Shown: positions 26,613 to 34,680 of the stretch, piece by piece | Layout: the number at the start of each line of letters is the position of its first letter | How positions within the stretch are numbered: position 1 is the stretch's first letter | Assembly (NCBI GenBank): GCA_050117315.1 | Contig: JASFMY010000027.1 | Location: 1-57,870 of the forward strand | DNA length: 57,870 nt | Direction: 5' to 3' | Origin: JANQIV01 sp050117315 | GTDB lineage: Bacteria; Bacteroidota; Ignavibacteria; Ignavibacteriales; Melioribacteraceae | Made by a program: the position numbers and the translations under genes | The notes under the pieces: model-generated | What the model was told of the DNA's origin: nothing | Databases searched by the model: none | The model's input: only the letters and a program-made list of their open reading frames with translations

Positions 26613-29237
26613 ATGATGGACAAACTTACTCGATCTTTCTCAATCAGTATCCCGGTTTTATTATTCCTTTTCAGTTTTACTTTTGTATTTACTCAAACGG
26701 GTGAAGAAGGCTTAGTTATTGGAAAAGCAGGTTATTTTGAAATGCCCGGATTAAATGTACTTGTGTATAATAATACATTCCCTGAAGGACACCAGGGCGG
26801 TGTTGAAATTATTCAACACGGCAACCGTGTAGCAACTAACGGTGAATTGCGCTTAAGCCCTTCACCCGGACAATGGCAGCCAATACCCAAATTAGGTGTT
26901 GGGTATGAAGCGCGTGGCGTTAGTCCCCAGGAAGTAGGTTTAACAAGCAGAGTTGTTGATTCGTTGAACAATGAAGTACGTATGCCTTGCAGTTATCCAG
27001 ACAGCAGCAGGTCACGTCAGGGTTTTAATCCTATCATCTATCCCGATTTACAATTGAAGTATGAGGTAAAAGTAAAAGCAGAAGGAAAGTCATTTACAAT
27101 AACTGTTGATCTTGAAGAGCCTATTCCCGACGAGTGGGTCGGACGTGTCGGTTATAACCTGGAATTATTCCCCGGTGATCTTTACGGTAAAACATATTTC
27201 ATGGATAATACCGGCGGCATATTTCCACGGCAGGCTAACGGGCCTACTTATTTTAACAACAAAAATGAAGCGGAAGCAGTGCCTCTGGCGGAAGGCAACA
27301 AACTTGTAGTAGCTCCTGAAAGCGATTTACACCGTATGATTATTGAAAGTCCCCGGGCAAAAATAAAGCTGTTGGACGGTAGTTTAAAACACAATAACGG
27401 CTGGTTTACATTGCGTTCATTAATTCCCGCCGGTGCTGCCAAGGGTGCTGTACAATGGAAAATTTCGCCGAATGTAATTCCCGGTTGGATGGATAAACCC
27501 GTCGTACATGTAAGCCAGGTTGGTTATCACCCGGGTCAATCCAAAATAGCTTTTATCGAACTTGATAAAAGAGATGAAAATTTACTGAATGCATCTTTAA
27601 TGAAACTAGAAAGCAGCGGGGATTACAAGGTTATAAAAGAAGGAAAACCTGAAATATGGGGACAGTACTTGAGGTATCAATATGCTGAATTTGATTTTTC
27701 CGAAATCACCGAAGAAGGTATGTACGTAGTAAAATACGGAGATTTTGAAACCAATGTGTTCAGTATTAACAAGGATGTATATAAACGGCATGTATGGCAG
27801 CCAACCCTTGAATATTTTCTCCCTGTTCAAATGTGCCATATGAGAGTGAATCAAAAATACCGCGTTTGGCACGGTGCATGTCACCTTGATGATGCTTTGA
27901 TGGCTCCGCTTAACGTTCGCCATTTTGACGGCTACAACAACGAAGCCGAAACATCGACCTTAACGGAATATAACCCCCTGGAACCTGTACCGGGATTAAA
28001 CATCGGCGGATGGCACGATGCAGGGGACTATGATATTAGGGTTGAGTCACAGGCGCAAACAGTCTTAGCGCTTGCTTATGCTTATGAAGAATTTGGTGTT
28101 GATTACGACGAAACATTTATCGACCAGGAAAACCGGCACGTAGAAATACATCAACCCGACGGCAAACCTGACATACTTCAGCAGGTGGAGCATGGCGTTC
28201 TTTCGATATTATCGGGTTACCGACAGTTCGGTAAATTATACCGCGGTATTATAGTTCCCACTTTAAGGCAGTATGTTCACCTGGGAGACGCGGCAACTCA
28301 AACTGATAATAAAGTATTCAGCGACAAAGAAATGCAGGCAAAAGCTGCTGAATTTGATGAGCTGTGGTATAAAAAAGTTGCCAACAGGTATTCCAACATT
28401 TTCGATCCGGAATTAAATAATGATGAAGTTGAAGCGGTAATACCTGAACTTGACGACCGATTGGTTTTTATGGAAACTAATCCGGGCAGACAGTTGTTTG
28501 GCGCTTCTGCATTAGCCGTTGCTGCACGGGTGTTGAAAGATTACGATCCTGAGTTATCTAAAGAGTGCTTGGCTGCTGCCGAAGATTTATGGCAGAAGAA
28601 CAAGGACGGAGAAGGCCGGTTTATGGAAATGCAGAAAATGCAAATACTTGTTGAATTGATACGCACTACTGGTAAAGACGAATATAAAAATGCTTTATGC
28701 GGTTTCGCTTCGTTAGTAAGAAAAGGTTTTGGCTGGTTCGGCTGGTCATTGGGCGGAATTTTGGATCAAATAGAATGTACTGAATTTAAAGACTCGGTTA
28801 ATGCTGCGGCAGTCGCATATAAATCCGAATTCAATAAAATACTGGAAGAATCACCCTTTGGATCAACCCTGGCTCATACCGAATACATTGCTTACCGCCA
28901 GTATTTTTTATATAAGTATTGGCCGGATTTATATCCTGCAGAATATATGTTCTCCATAGTTAATTATCTCTTAGGATGCCGTCCGGGTAATACCACCAAC
29001 AGTTTGGTTTCCGGGGTGGGTGTTAATTCGCCTACTATAGCTTACGGTACAAACAGGGCGGACTGGAGTTATATTCCGGGAGGTACGTTCTGGAACGCGG
29101 TTAATTTAGTAAGCCCAGATTTTGCCGAAGATAAAGTCTGGCCTTTCTTGTGGCAGGAAAGGGAATATATTATTACAACGCCCTGTTATTATATGTTCTC
29201 CGTACTTGCAGCTGATAAAATATTAAATGAAAAATAA
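26613..29237 (+). CDS. Secreted GH9 family endoglucanase with N-terminal Ig-like domain
   Basis: An 874-residue glycosidase expected to cut beta-1,4-glucans such as cellulose or mixed-linkage glucan by inversion. A signal peptide covers about 1-28. Residues about 35-290 form an extra beta-rich domain that I do not recognise. A CelD-type immunoglobulin-like domain lies at about 295-385 (PVVHVSQVGYHPGQSKIAFI). The (alpha/alpha)6 catalytic domain (about 390-870) carries the nucleophile-activating DAGD motif at 469-472 (GWHDAGDYD). The GH9 ending GCRPGNTTNSLVSGVG and PFLWQEREYIIT, near the expected catalytic acid, are also present. No T9SS tail is present, so the protein is periplasmic or released another way. 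It has its own promoter and terminator, and a GH97 remnant 2 kb upstream hints at a former glycan locus. Confidence 0.88.
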   Translation: MMDKLTRSFSISIPVLLFLFSFTFVFTQTGEEGLVIGKAGYFEMPGLNVLVYNNTFPEGHQGGVEIIQHGNRVATNGELRLSPSPGQWQPIPKLGVGYEARGVSPQEVGLTSRVVDSLNNEVRMPCSYPDSSRSRQGFNPIIYPDLQLKYEVKVKAEGKSFTITVDLEEPIPDEWVGRVGYNLELFPGDLYGKTYFMDNTGGIFPRQANGPTYFNNKNEAEAVPLAEGNKLVVAPESDLHRMIIESPRAKIKLLDGSLKHNNGWFTLRSLIPAGAAKGAVQWKISPNVIPGWMDKPVVHVSQVGYHPGQSKIAFIELDKRDENLLNASLMKLESSGDYKVIKEGKPEIWGQYLRYQYAEFDFSEITEEGMYVVKYGDFETNVFSINKDVYKRHVWQPTLEYFLPVQMCHMRVNQKYRVWHGACHLDDALMAPLNVRHFDGYNNEAETSTLTEYNPLEPVPGLNIGGWHDAGDYDIRVESQAQTVLALAYAYEEFGVDYDETFIDQENRHVEIHQPDGKPDILQQVEHGVLSILSGYRQFGKLYRGIIVPTLRQYVHLGDAATQTDNKVFSDKEMQAKAAEFDELWYKKVANRYSNIFDPELNNDEVEAVIPELDDRLVFMETNPGRQLFGASALAVAARVLKDYDPELSKECLAAAEDLWQKNKDGEGRFMEMQKMQILVELIRTTGKDEYKNALCGFASLVRKGFGWFGWSLGGILDQIECTEFKDSVNAAAVAYKSEFNKILEESPFGSTLAHTEYIAYRQYFLYKYWPDLYPAEYMFSIVNYLLGCRPGNTTNSLVSGVGVNSPTIAYGTNRADWSYIPGGTFWNAVNLVSPDFAEDKVWPFLWQEREYIITTPCYYMFSVLAADKILNEK

Positions 29238-29274
29238 AAAATTCTTAATGGAAATAAGCAGTCACTAATTTTAT

Positions 29275-29330
29275 AGGCTGTCTCGTATGTAACACAGATT
29301 TTTAATCTGTGTTTTTGGGACAGCCTTTTA
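29275..29330 (+). terminator. Two-part intrinsic terminator after the GH9 gene
   Basis: Outer stem AGGCTGTC/GACAGCCT encloses an inner stem AACACAGATT/AATCTGTGTT, and a TTTT run follows. It lies 37 bases after the GH9 stop codon. Confidence 0.85.
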
Positions 29331-29352
29331 ATAAAATACAGTGAGGCGAGAA

Positions 29353-29569
29353 ATGAAAACAAAAAAATTATATTTTCTGATTATTACCGTTATTTCTGTC
29401 GCTTTATTATTTGGCTGATACAAACAAATCCGTTGCAAGATGTATATGTCCCCATAATGAGGTATTTAATTTTAGTGTACCTGACAACGAGAAATTAGAA
29501 ATAGTATTCAGCTATATGGCAAGTACAAATAAAGAGTATTACACTTTGGCAGATACTACAATTTTTTAG
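29353..29569 (+). pseudogene. Small lipoprotein gene broken at the lipobox cysteine
   Basis: From the ATG at 29353 a textbook lipoprotein leader is encoded (MKTKKLYFLIITVISVALLF, then G). The next codon reads TGA where the acylated cysteine should be. Dropping one missing base (TGC or TGT then GAT) restores a frame of about 50 more residues starting CDTNKSVARC and ending at the TAG at 29567. A single-base deletion at the cysteine codon therefore explains both the stop and the frame change. The function of the lost protein is unknown; it follows the GH9 terminator by 22 bases. A sequencing error would be the alternative. Confidence 0.6.
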
Positions 29570-29796
29570 AATTATTTTTACGAAGTATTTTCCTGACTCC
29601 CGGATGTGGGTTGGATGTTAACCCCGGTGAAACATTATAGTCCTACAGGAAATTTATAACGCTTGCCCGTAGCATTACCGGTAATGTTATGCTTCAAACC
29701 TAGTAATAAAATGGAATAAAACTAGTGATGTTTTAAACCAAACTTAGTAATTAAACGAAGTAAAACCGGTAGTATTTTTTTTAATATCATTACAAT

Positions 29797-29960
29797 GCTT
29801 TATAGTAAATCATTGTATATATCACCGTAATTGATATTGCAACAGATAAAAGAAGAATTAGGGAAATTAATATGAATGCCTTTTCTCTTTCGCTATGAAT
29901 TTCTTCATAAGTTTCGTCTGCCTTTTCCTGAATCAACAATATAAGTTCCGATACGTAATA
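29797..29960 (-). pseudogene. Fragment of a histidine kinase (second membrane helix region)
   Basis: The minus strand encodes about 54 residues including EKADETYEEIHSEREKAF followed by a hydrophobic helix. This aligns with the HAMP kinase at 24615-26069 (KVDKTYDRIHNERKKSF, then its second helix). No start, HAMP or catalytic domain follows, and stops bound the frame. It is the relic of a tandem paralogue of that kinase. Confidence 0.65.
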
Positions 29961-30049
29961 AATTAATAACCTATCTGTTTAATAATCAATATTATTGTCG
30001 TATTTTAAGGTTGATAAATTTATTAATTATAAATGTTTTGGATTTTTGG

Positions 30050-30214
30050 TTTAATCCGCCTTCACATTCGCTACGGCGGACCTGCCTGCCCCTAGAGGGA
30101 GGGCTTTGGCACCGGCAAGGCAGGCGAGAAGACGGGGTTTAATTCCCCGTCGCTTGCGGCGGAAGAGGGTTTGGTTTGCCACGGCGAATTGCCTCGAGGT
30201 TCATACCATTGATT
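30050..30214. repeat. GC-rich palindromic repeat, copy B
   Basis: The longest copy of the family also seen at 14082 and 54836. An inner CCTGCCTGCCCC ... GGCAAGGCAGGC block can fold as a nested hairpin, and the element closes with GAGGTTCATACCATTGATT. A short tail fragment of the same family lies at about 33140-33170. The 1.4-kb gap 29238-30708 is otherwise made of the terminator, two pseudogenes and the MITE-like element listed separately. Confidence 0.75.
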
Positions 30215-30402
30215 TGAAGAATTAGGTGAACAAAACCGCAAAAGGCTGAGCAAAAATTTTTTATTACTGCAAAGATAAAATAGGATTCATTTAAAAAGAA
30301 GTTTTTGGCAGCGGCTTATCGCAACGTTAGCTACCGGTAAATATTATGAGGAGACAACTCTGTTAATATCTTTATCCGATGTTACAAGAGGAAATAATGA
30401 TC

Positions 30403-30520
30403 TATACACAAGCCAAATTGGTTTTGGGATTTTGCCATAAAGTCCTCTTTTTTTAAGAGAGGATTTAGGTGAGTTCTAAATAAAAACTAAATCCCAAAAC
30501 CAATTTGCAACAAGTATATA
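30403..30520. repeat. MITE-like element, copy 1
   Basis: A 118-bp element that begins TATACACAAGCCAAATTGG and ends with CCCAAAACCAATTTG followed by CAACAAGTATATA. An inner stem pairs AGTCCTCT with AGAGGATT-like bases. The left end is nearly identical to copies 2 (50966) and 3 (55001). The right end lacks the outer TIR found in copy 3. It lies 189 bases upstream of, and in the same orientation as, the T9SS beta-helix gene. Confidence 0.8.
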
Positions 30521-30708
30521 ATAAGATCAACTAAAACAGAAAGGAAAGGATTTCGTTAGTAGTCATACCTATTCTGATGAACACCTACTATATGATATTT
30601 ATTGATTCAGTTGAAGTGATTAGAATTATAAAAAAATAAAATGCATTACTCAGCTGTTGTTCTTTGTAATGAAGAAACTTACATCAATAAAAAACTTAGG
30701 AGGTTATT

Positions 30709-33114
30709 ATGCAAACAAAAAGAATGTTCTACTTGCTTGTGCTGTCCTTTCTCATTTATAGCATTAACACAGAAATCATCTATGGGGTAGATGATACTAC
30801 TTATACGCCGGAGGGGCGTATGGTAATAGGCCTTGCAACTTCGGCCGTCTGTTATCCGCCTTGTACACCAGATCCTCCTGATCCCTGTTTCTGTTATATT
30901 CTTAGAAAATATCCTTCACTTTTTTATGAATGCACAGCAAATAATTGTTTTGGTTATGCTTTTTCCGAAAGCGAAGGAGACATCCCGTTATCTATTGGTA
31001 GTTATAACCAGGCAATAAAATTTTGGACAGATGGTGCCTGGTCCAACGATGGTCTACCTTCATACATAGCATTATCCGGGACAGATACATTAGATGCAAC
31101 ACATGTTGTTTATTATACGTCCAGTATAGATACTCCTGCACACGCGGCAAGGGTAATTCAAAATGATTATCCGAAACCAATAATCGCAGGCTACGAGGAC
31201 TATATATATGTATCTCAATTTAGCTGTGAAGGCTTATACCAACACAATGCAAATAACAAATATAAATCCAGGCAAAGGACGTATTTTAAGCTTAAAACAG
31301 AGCATAGCGGTACACTAAAAAAATATGACGGGTATTCTATTACCAGAAAAACCTGGATTGGCGCGGGTGGAATAACCCACACGGTAACCGGTACCGTAAC
31401 CGTCCCGGAAGATGTTATTTTGTACATAAAACCCGGTGCAACCGTCGAGTTTGCTTCGGGTGCAAGTCTTATAGTTGATGGGGGCACACTTATTGCGGAA
31501 GGCACTGTCGACAATCCCATTACCTTTACACGTAGCGGGAGTTCGGGAAGCTGGGGTGCTATTGTATTAAACGGTTCGGGGGCAGCCGGCTCAAGTTTAA
31601 AATACGTGAATATGCAATACGGCACTAATATTCAGGTTGGAAACACCTCAAATGTTATAATTAATCATTTAACAATGCAGAATTGCTCGGGAATTCAAGT
31701 AATAAATAGTTCTTCAAATATCACGGTAAAAAACTCTTCCGTCAAGAACTGCACAAATGGCATTAGCTTTACAAGTTCTACCGGTTCTGTGCTTAATGAT
31801 ACTATATCGTATATAACTTATAACGGCATAACAGTCCAGAATGCATCTACTGTAACCTGTAATGAAAACAAGATTAAGAACTGCAGTAGAGGAATTTATT
31901 ATACGGGCGGTTCACAAAGGGATATTGGAGAAAACGATATAGCCTACTGTAGTTACGGTATGTACATTGCAAATTGTTCAAATATCAAATTCAAGAATGT
32001 TAACCCTGTTATAAATAACCGGATAACAAACACTACGTGGTGTGGGATATATATCAGTAATAGTCGGCCGTATTTTTATGACGGTATGTATGCATTTGGT
32101 TATAACAGTATTTATGACAATGATGAGTATGATCTTATTTATGTTAACGGCGGCGGTTATACGATAGATGCAATAGGTACATATTGGGAGGGGGGAGATC
32201 CGGCTAATGCAATCATTCAGCAAAGCGTGCCGAATTCCCCGCTTGTTACATCTCCTTATCTCTCTACCAATCCCTGGGAGGGTATTCCGTTACCTAAACA
32301 AAATGCCGAATCTTTTTCGATAATTGCCGAGCCATTATATGACGGACTTCATTTTCAGGGAGATAACAATTTTAGTGAAGCAAAAAATTTCTTTGTCTCT
32401 TATCTCAAAGATAATCCTGATGATTTTCGGGCACAGGTAGAACTATATAATTGTTATAATAAAGCAACGGCAAAAGAAATAATCAACTACTTTGAAAAAC
32501 TTCCGGGAAATGCTACCGAACAAAAGTTTCTTCTTAGTTACCTCTATTTGAAACAGGGGATGATGAAATCTGCAAAAGAATTGAACGAAAAAATTGTTTC
32601 ACAAAATAGGAATACGGAATTTGAAACAAGGGGCAAACTCAATAATTTTTATATAACGCTACATAATAATAATGACCCGGTTTCAGCAGCATCAATTCTC
32701 AATGACTTATTAGGCAAAAAAGATTCTCCAATGATATCTGATATTTTATATGCAAAGCATGTTCTTGAGACATATGTTGATCCCGGAACTGGAATAAATC
32801 CCGATTTTGATGCTGGGGTATGTTCGGATGAGTTTGTTGCTGACAAAACAATAGAATGTAAACTACTGCAAAATTATCCAAACCCGTTTAACCCTGAAAC
32901 CGTGATAGAATATTTTTTACCAACCGATGGATTTGTATCGTTAAAAATATACGATATTCTTGGGAAGGAAGTTGCATCCTTAGTTAATGAAGAAAAAACT
33001 GCAGGTAGTTACATGGTGAATTTTAACGGGGATTACTTATCAAGCGGAGTTTATTTTTATCAATTAAAATACGGTACCTTAGTAGAATCAAAGAAAATGA
33101 TTTTATTGAGATAA
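30709..33114 (+). CDS. Secreted beta-helix protein with N-terminal Cys/His domain and T9SS sorting tail
   Basis: An 801-residue multi-domain protein. A signal peptide covers about 1-26. A cysteine-rich N-terminal domain (about 30-200) contains NNCFGYAF (C80) and PAHAARV (H145), a pairing reminiscent of papain/NlpC-like folds, though this is unproven. A right-handed beta-helix of NosD/PbH1 type spans about 225-520 (repeated N-x-I-x-N-C-x-x-G-I-x-x). A TPR-like helical part lies at about 545-705. The C-terminal 80 residues (722-801) begin NYPNPFNPETVIEY and end KKMILLR, the type A sorting domain of type IX secretion. It should be exported and attached to or released from the cell surface. An AGGAGG site lies 6 bases before the ATG. 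The substrate is unknown. Confidence 0.85.
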   Translation: MQTKRMFYLLVLSFLIYSINTEIIYGVDDTTYTPEGRMVIGLATSAVCYPPCTPDPPDPCFCYILRKYPSLFYECTANNCFGYAFSESEGDIPLSIGSYNQAIKFWTDGAWSNDGLPSYIALSGTDTLDATHVVYYTSSIDTPAHAARVIQNDYPKPIIAGYEDYIYVSQFSCEGLYQHNANNKYKSRQRTYFKLKTEHSGTLKKYDGYSITRKTWIGAGGITHTVTGTVTVPEDVILYIKPGATVEFASGASLIVDGGTLIAEGTVDNPITFTRSGSSGSWGAIVLNGSGAAGSSLKYVNMQYGTNIQVGNTSNVIINHLTMQNCSGIQVINSSSNITVKNSSVKNCTNGISFTSSTGSVLNDTISYITYNGITVQNASTVTCNENKIKNCSRGIYYTGGSQRDIGENDIAYCSYGMYIANCSNIKFKNVNPVINNRITNTTWCGIYISNSRPYFYDGMYAFGYNSIYDNDEYDLIYVNGGGYTIDAIGTYWEGGDPANAIIQQSVPNSPLVTSPYLSTNPWEGIPLPKQNAESFSIIAEPLYDGLHFQGDNNFSEAKNFFVSYLKDNPDDFRAQVELYNCYNKATAKEIINYFEKLPGNATEQKFLLSYLYLKQGMMKSAKELNEKIVSQNRNTEFETRGKLNNFYITLHNNNDPVSAASILNDLLGKKDSPMISDILYAKHVLETYVDPGTGINPDFDAGVCSDEFVADKTIECKLLQNYPNPFNPETVIEYFLPTDGFVSLKIYDILGKEVASLVNEEKTAGSYMVNFNGDYLSSGVYFYQLKYGTLVESKKMILLR

Positions 33115-33252
33115 AAAAGCTTAATGGCACAAATATAGGCAAATTGTCCCGAGGTCCATGCCATTGATTAAAACTTGACCCGTTAATGGTTAACGAAGTT
33201 TAATTTGAGGAGACCGTCAGCAAGTTTAGATTAAATTGCCGGCTATGGTCTT

Positions 33253-33400
33253 CTCATATAGTCAATACTGTCAACTTAAGACTATATTGTTGTTATATAT
33301 GAGTCATTCCCGAGTGCCTTTATCGGGAATCTTGCAGCAAAATAGCTCCCGTGTAAACCCATCACGACAATCTTTAAGTTGACAGCATTGCTCATATAGT
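33253..33400. repeat. Inverted-repeat element bounded by a 10-bp direct repeat
   Basis: Imperfect inverted arms share CTGTCAACTTAA and its complement TTAAGTTGACAG. CTCATATAGT occurs at 33253-33262 and again at 33391-33400. Between them sits a perfect ATTCCCGA/TCGGGAAT hairpin (33305-33331 region). This looks like a small non-coding mobile or structured element in the 3' gap after the beta-helix gene. The 468-base stretch 33115-33582 holds this, a tail fragment of the GC-rich repeat family (about 33140-33170), and no gene that I can support. Confidence 0.55.
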
Positions 33401-33581
33401 AAGGGACGTTAAGTTATAGCTCTGGAAGTTGGCTTTTCATTGCTGTGAGATGCGTATTTACTGCAAAAAAGAAGTTAATTTAATGGTAACAGTAATTCAT
33501 TAAAAATCCTCACAATATTATTTCCTGAAAAGAAGTCATTAAAATAAGATATACAAATATTTTTCTTGACTATAATGCTTA

Positions 33582-33623
33582 TTTAGACTAGGTTTAAATA
33601 AGAAAAGTGACGTTCTAGTCTAA
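33582..33623. promoter_or_regulatory. DtxR-like operator cluster, sites 1 and 2
   Basis: TTTAGACTAGGTTTAAA (33582-33598) and CTAGTCTAA (33615-33623) share TTAGACTAG, the two copies facing each other 23 bases apart. The core resembles the TTAGGnTAnnCTAA box of the DtxR/IdeR metal-dependent repressors. It sits just upstream of the small unit that ends at the terminator at 34007-34043. Related sites lie at 34057 and 34642. No DtxR-type gene is in the window. Confidence 0.45.
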
Positions 33624-33630
33624 TTTGAAA

Positions 33631-33702
33631 ATGAAAACAAATAAAAAAATAACTTACCGGTATAATTATGCACCGTGCTTACGTTATTATGAAAGTGGTT
33701 AG
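33631..33702 (+). CDS. Possible 23-residue peptide or leader ORF
   Basis: An ATG 7 bases after the operator cluster opens a 23-codon frame rich in Tyr, Lys and Arg with one Cys (NYAPCLRYY near its end), closed by TAG at 33700. There is no good ribosome site. It lies inside a unit bounded by the operator and the terminator at 34043. It could be a leader peptide, the start of a frameshifted gene continuing in the frame of the next entry, or chance. Confidence 0.2.
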   Translation: MKTNKKITYRYNYAPCLRYYESG

Positions 33703-33913
33703 ACCTTTTTTCAATAGTACGAGAATAAGCTATAGCGGGAATTCGATTGACGGTGCTTACGATCAAGAAGTTGGAGCAATAGCTCAGACTGTAAATCAAG
33801 ATAACAGAGCATATTCCTACATTTTTGCTTCGATGAAATATACAGGCAGTATGTATGTATCTCATAAAATAGCTGTAGATTATCAGGAATATCGTGATTA
33901 TGGTATGCCGTGA
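33668..33913 (+). CDS. Doubtful 81-residue ORF within the small regulated unit
   Basis: No family recognised and no signal peptide or membrane helix. An internal ATG at 33689 is an alternative start. The frame overlaps the preceding 23-codon ORF and could be its continuation after a frameshift. In favour of a real transcript here: a DtxR-like operator lies upstream and a strong intrinsic terminator downstream at 34007-34043. Against a protein: no ribosome site, unusual composition, and an equally long frame on the other strand. The transcript may be a small regulatory RNA instead. Confidence 0.25.
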   Translation: MHRAYVIMKVVRPFFNSTRISYSGNSIDGAYDQEVGAIAQTVNQDNRAYSYIFASMKYTGSMYVSHKIAVDYQEYRDYGMP

Positions 33914-34006
33914 TCCGGTATATGTTTACGGTCCGTCTTTACCAGGGAGATTATATTTGTATTGAAACAGAATTCTAAATAAAGCATATACTGGCTCTCT
34001 TGTGAT

Positions 34007-34043
34007 TTGGGTGTCGTATCGGGAACGGCGCCCAAATTTTTTT
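34007..34043 (+). terminator. Strong intrinsic terminator closing the small unit
   Basis: Stem TTGGGTGTCG/CGGCGCCCAA (10 pairs, two of them G-U) with a 9-base loop is followed by A and seven T. It lies 94 bases after the doubtful ORF and just before the next operator, so a separate short transcript probably ends here. Confidence 0.85.
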
Positions 34044-34056
34044 GACCTTTTTATAA

Positions 34057-34072
34057 TCTAGACTTAGTCTGA
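34057..34072. promoter_or_regulatory. DtxR-like operator, site 3
   Basis: TCTAGACTTAGTCTGA contains the perfect palindrome AGACTTAGTCT (34060-34070) and matches site 1 at 13 of 18 aligned bases. A TATAAT lies directly before it (34052-34057). It is placed to control the long operon starting at 34119. Confidence 0.5.
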
Positions 34073-34118
34073 ATAAAGATAGCTTGTGCTATTAGAACAG
34101 ATCATAAACGGAGAAAAT

Positions 34119-34466
34119 ATGGAAATAACAAGAATGATGACAATCGCAGAAAACGGTAAAGTTAATATAAAACAAACCGATTGCGGTCAAGTTTACCTTT
34201 ACTATGATAACGTAAGAATTTATTTCAACAAAGGTGCTTTCCTGAATTTTTTGATTGAAGTTGATAATTGGTGCATCAAAAAAGAAAACGGACAAAATTC
34301 TGAGCTTATGATTAAAGCTTCCCGTTTTAGCTTAAAAATAAAAGATGAAGATATAGATACCTTTATTGAATCGGTGAGAACAGCGGCATATAATATTATT
34401 CCCGTTTTAAGTCTGTATAAGAAAATTAATTCTAATAATGAATTTTTAAAAAATAGAATTAATTAA
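34119..34466 (+). CDS. Small CG-motif protein A, unknown function
   Basis: A 115-residue cytoplasmic protein and the first gene of the long operon. A GTG at 34086 is in frame, but the ATG at 34119 follows a CGGAGA site and aligns better with its paralogue. Core: DCGQVYLYYDNVRIYFNKGAF, given here as two overlapping pieces DCGQVYLYYDNV and RIYFNKGAFLNFL. The protein encoded at 35578-35910 has the same pattern (CG.[FV].L.Y, then F, then a KI-containing strand, an EDF/EDI turn and a C-terminal helix), so the two are paralogues. Similar small CG-motif proteins occur in Bacteroidota as DUF6686-like families of unknown role. Context (flavodoxin, TonB receptor) suggests metal starvation. Confidence 0.65.
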   Translation: MEITRMMTIAENGKVNIKQTDCGQVYLYYDNVRIYFNKGAFLNFLIEVDNWCIKKENGQNSELMIKASRFSLKIKDEDIDTFIESVRTAAYNIIPVLSLYKKINSNNEFLKNRIN

Positions 34467-34641
34467 AGTACTGGGTATTTAAGGGAATTAACAACCTCTA
34501 TTCCATAATGCTTTGCTGAGTGAACTATCGGTTGAGCTTTTGGTTTTTTCTGTTGCACAGCATCTGTTATTATAACCAAGAGAAAAAATATAAATAAAGT
34601 TTGAAGAAGAGGAGTAAAAAATTTTTTTGACTGATTATTGA

Positions 34642-34655
34642 TGCTAAGCCTAAAT
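34642..34655. promoter_or_regulatory. DtxR-like half site before the first methyltransferase gene
   Basis: The minus strand reads ATTTAGGCTTAGC, matching sites 1-3 (TTTAGACTAGG) and the TTAGGCT half of DtxR-family boxes. It lies 26 bases before the methyltransferase ATG. Confidence 0.35.
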
Positions 34656-34680
34656 AGAAATAGTGATAAAAAAAAGTGAT

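Noticed and set aside
33620..33865. 81-codon minus-strand frame opposite the small regulated unit
   Set aside because: No ribosome site or promoter; the operator and terminator layout supports plus-strand transcription.
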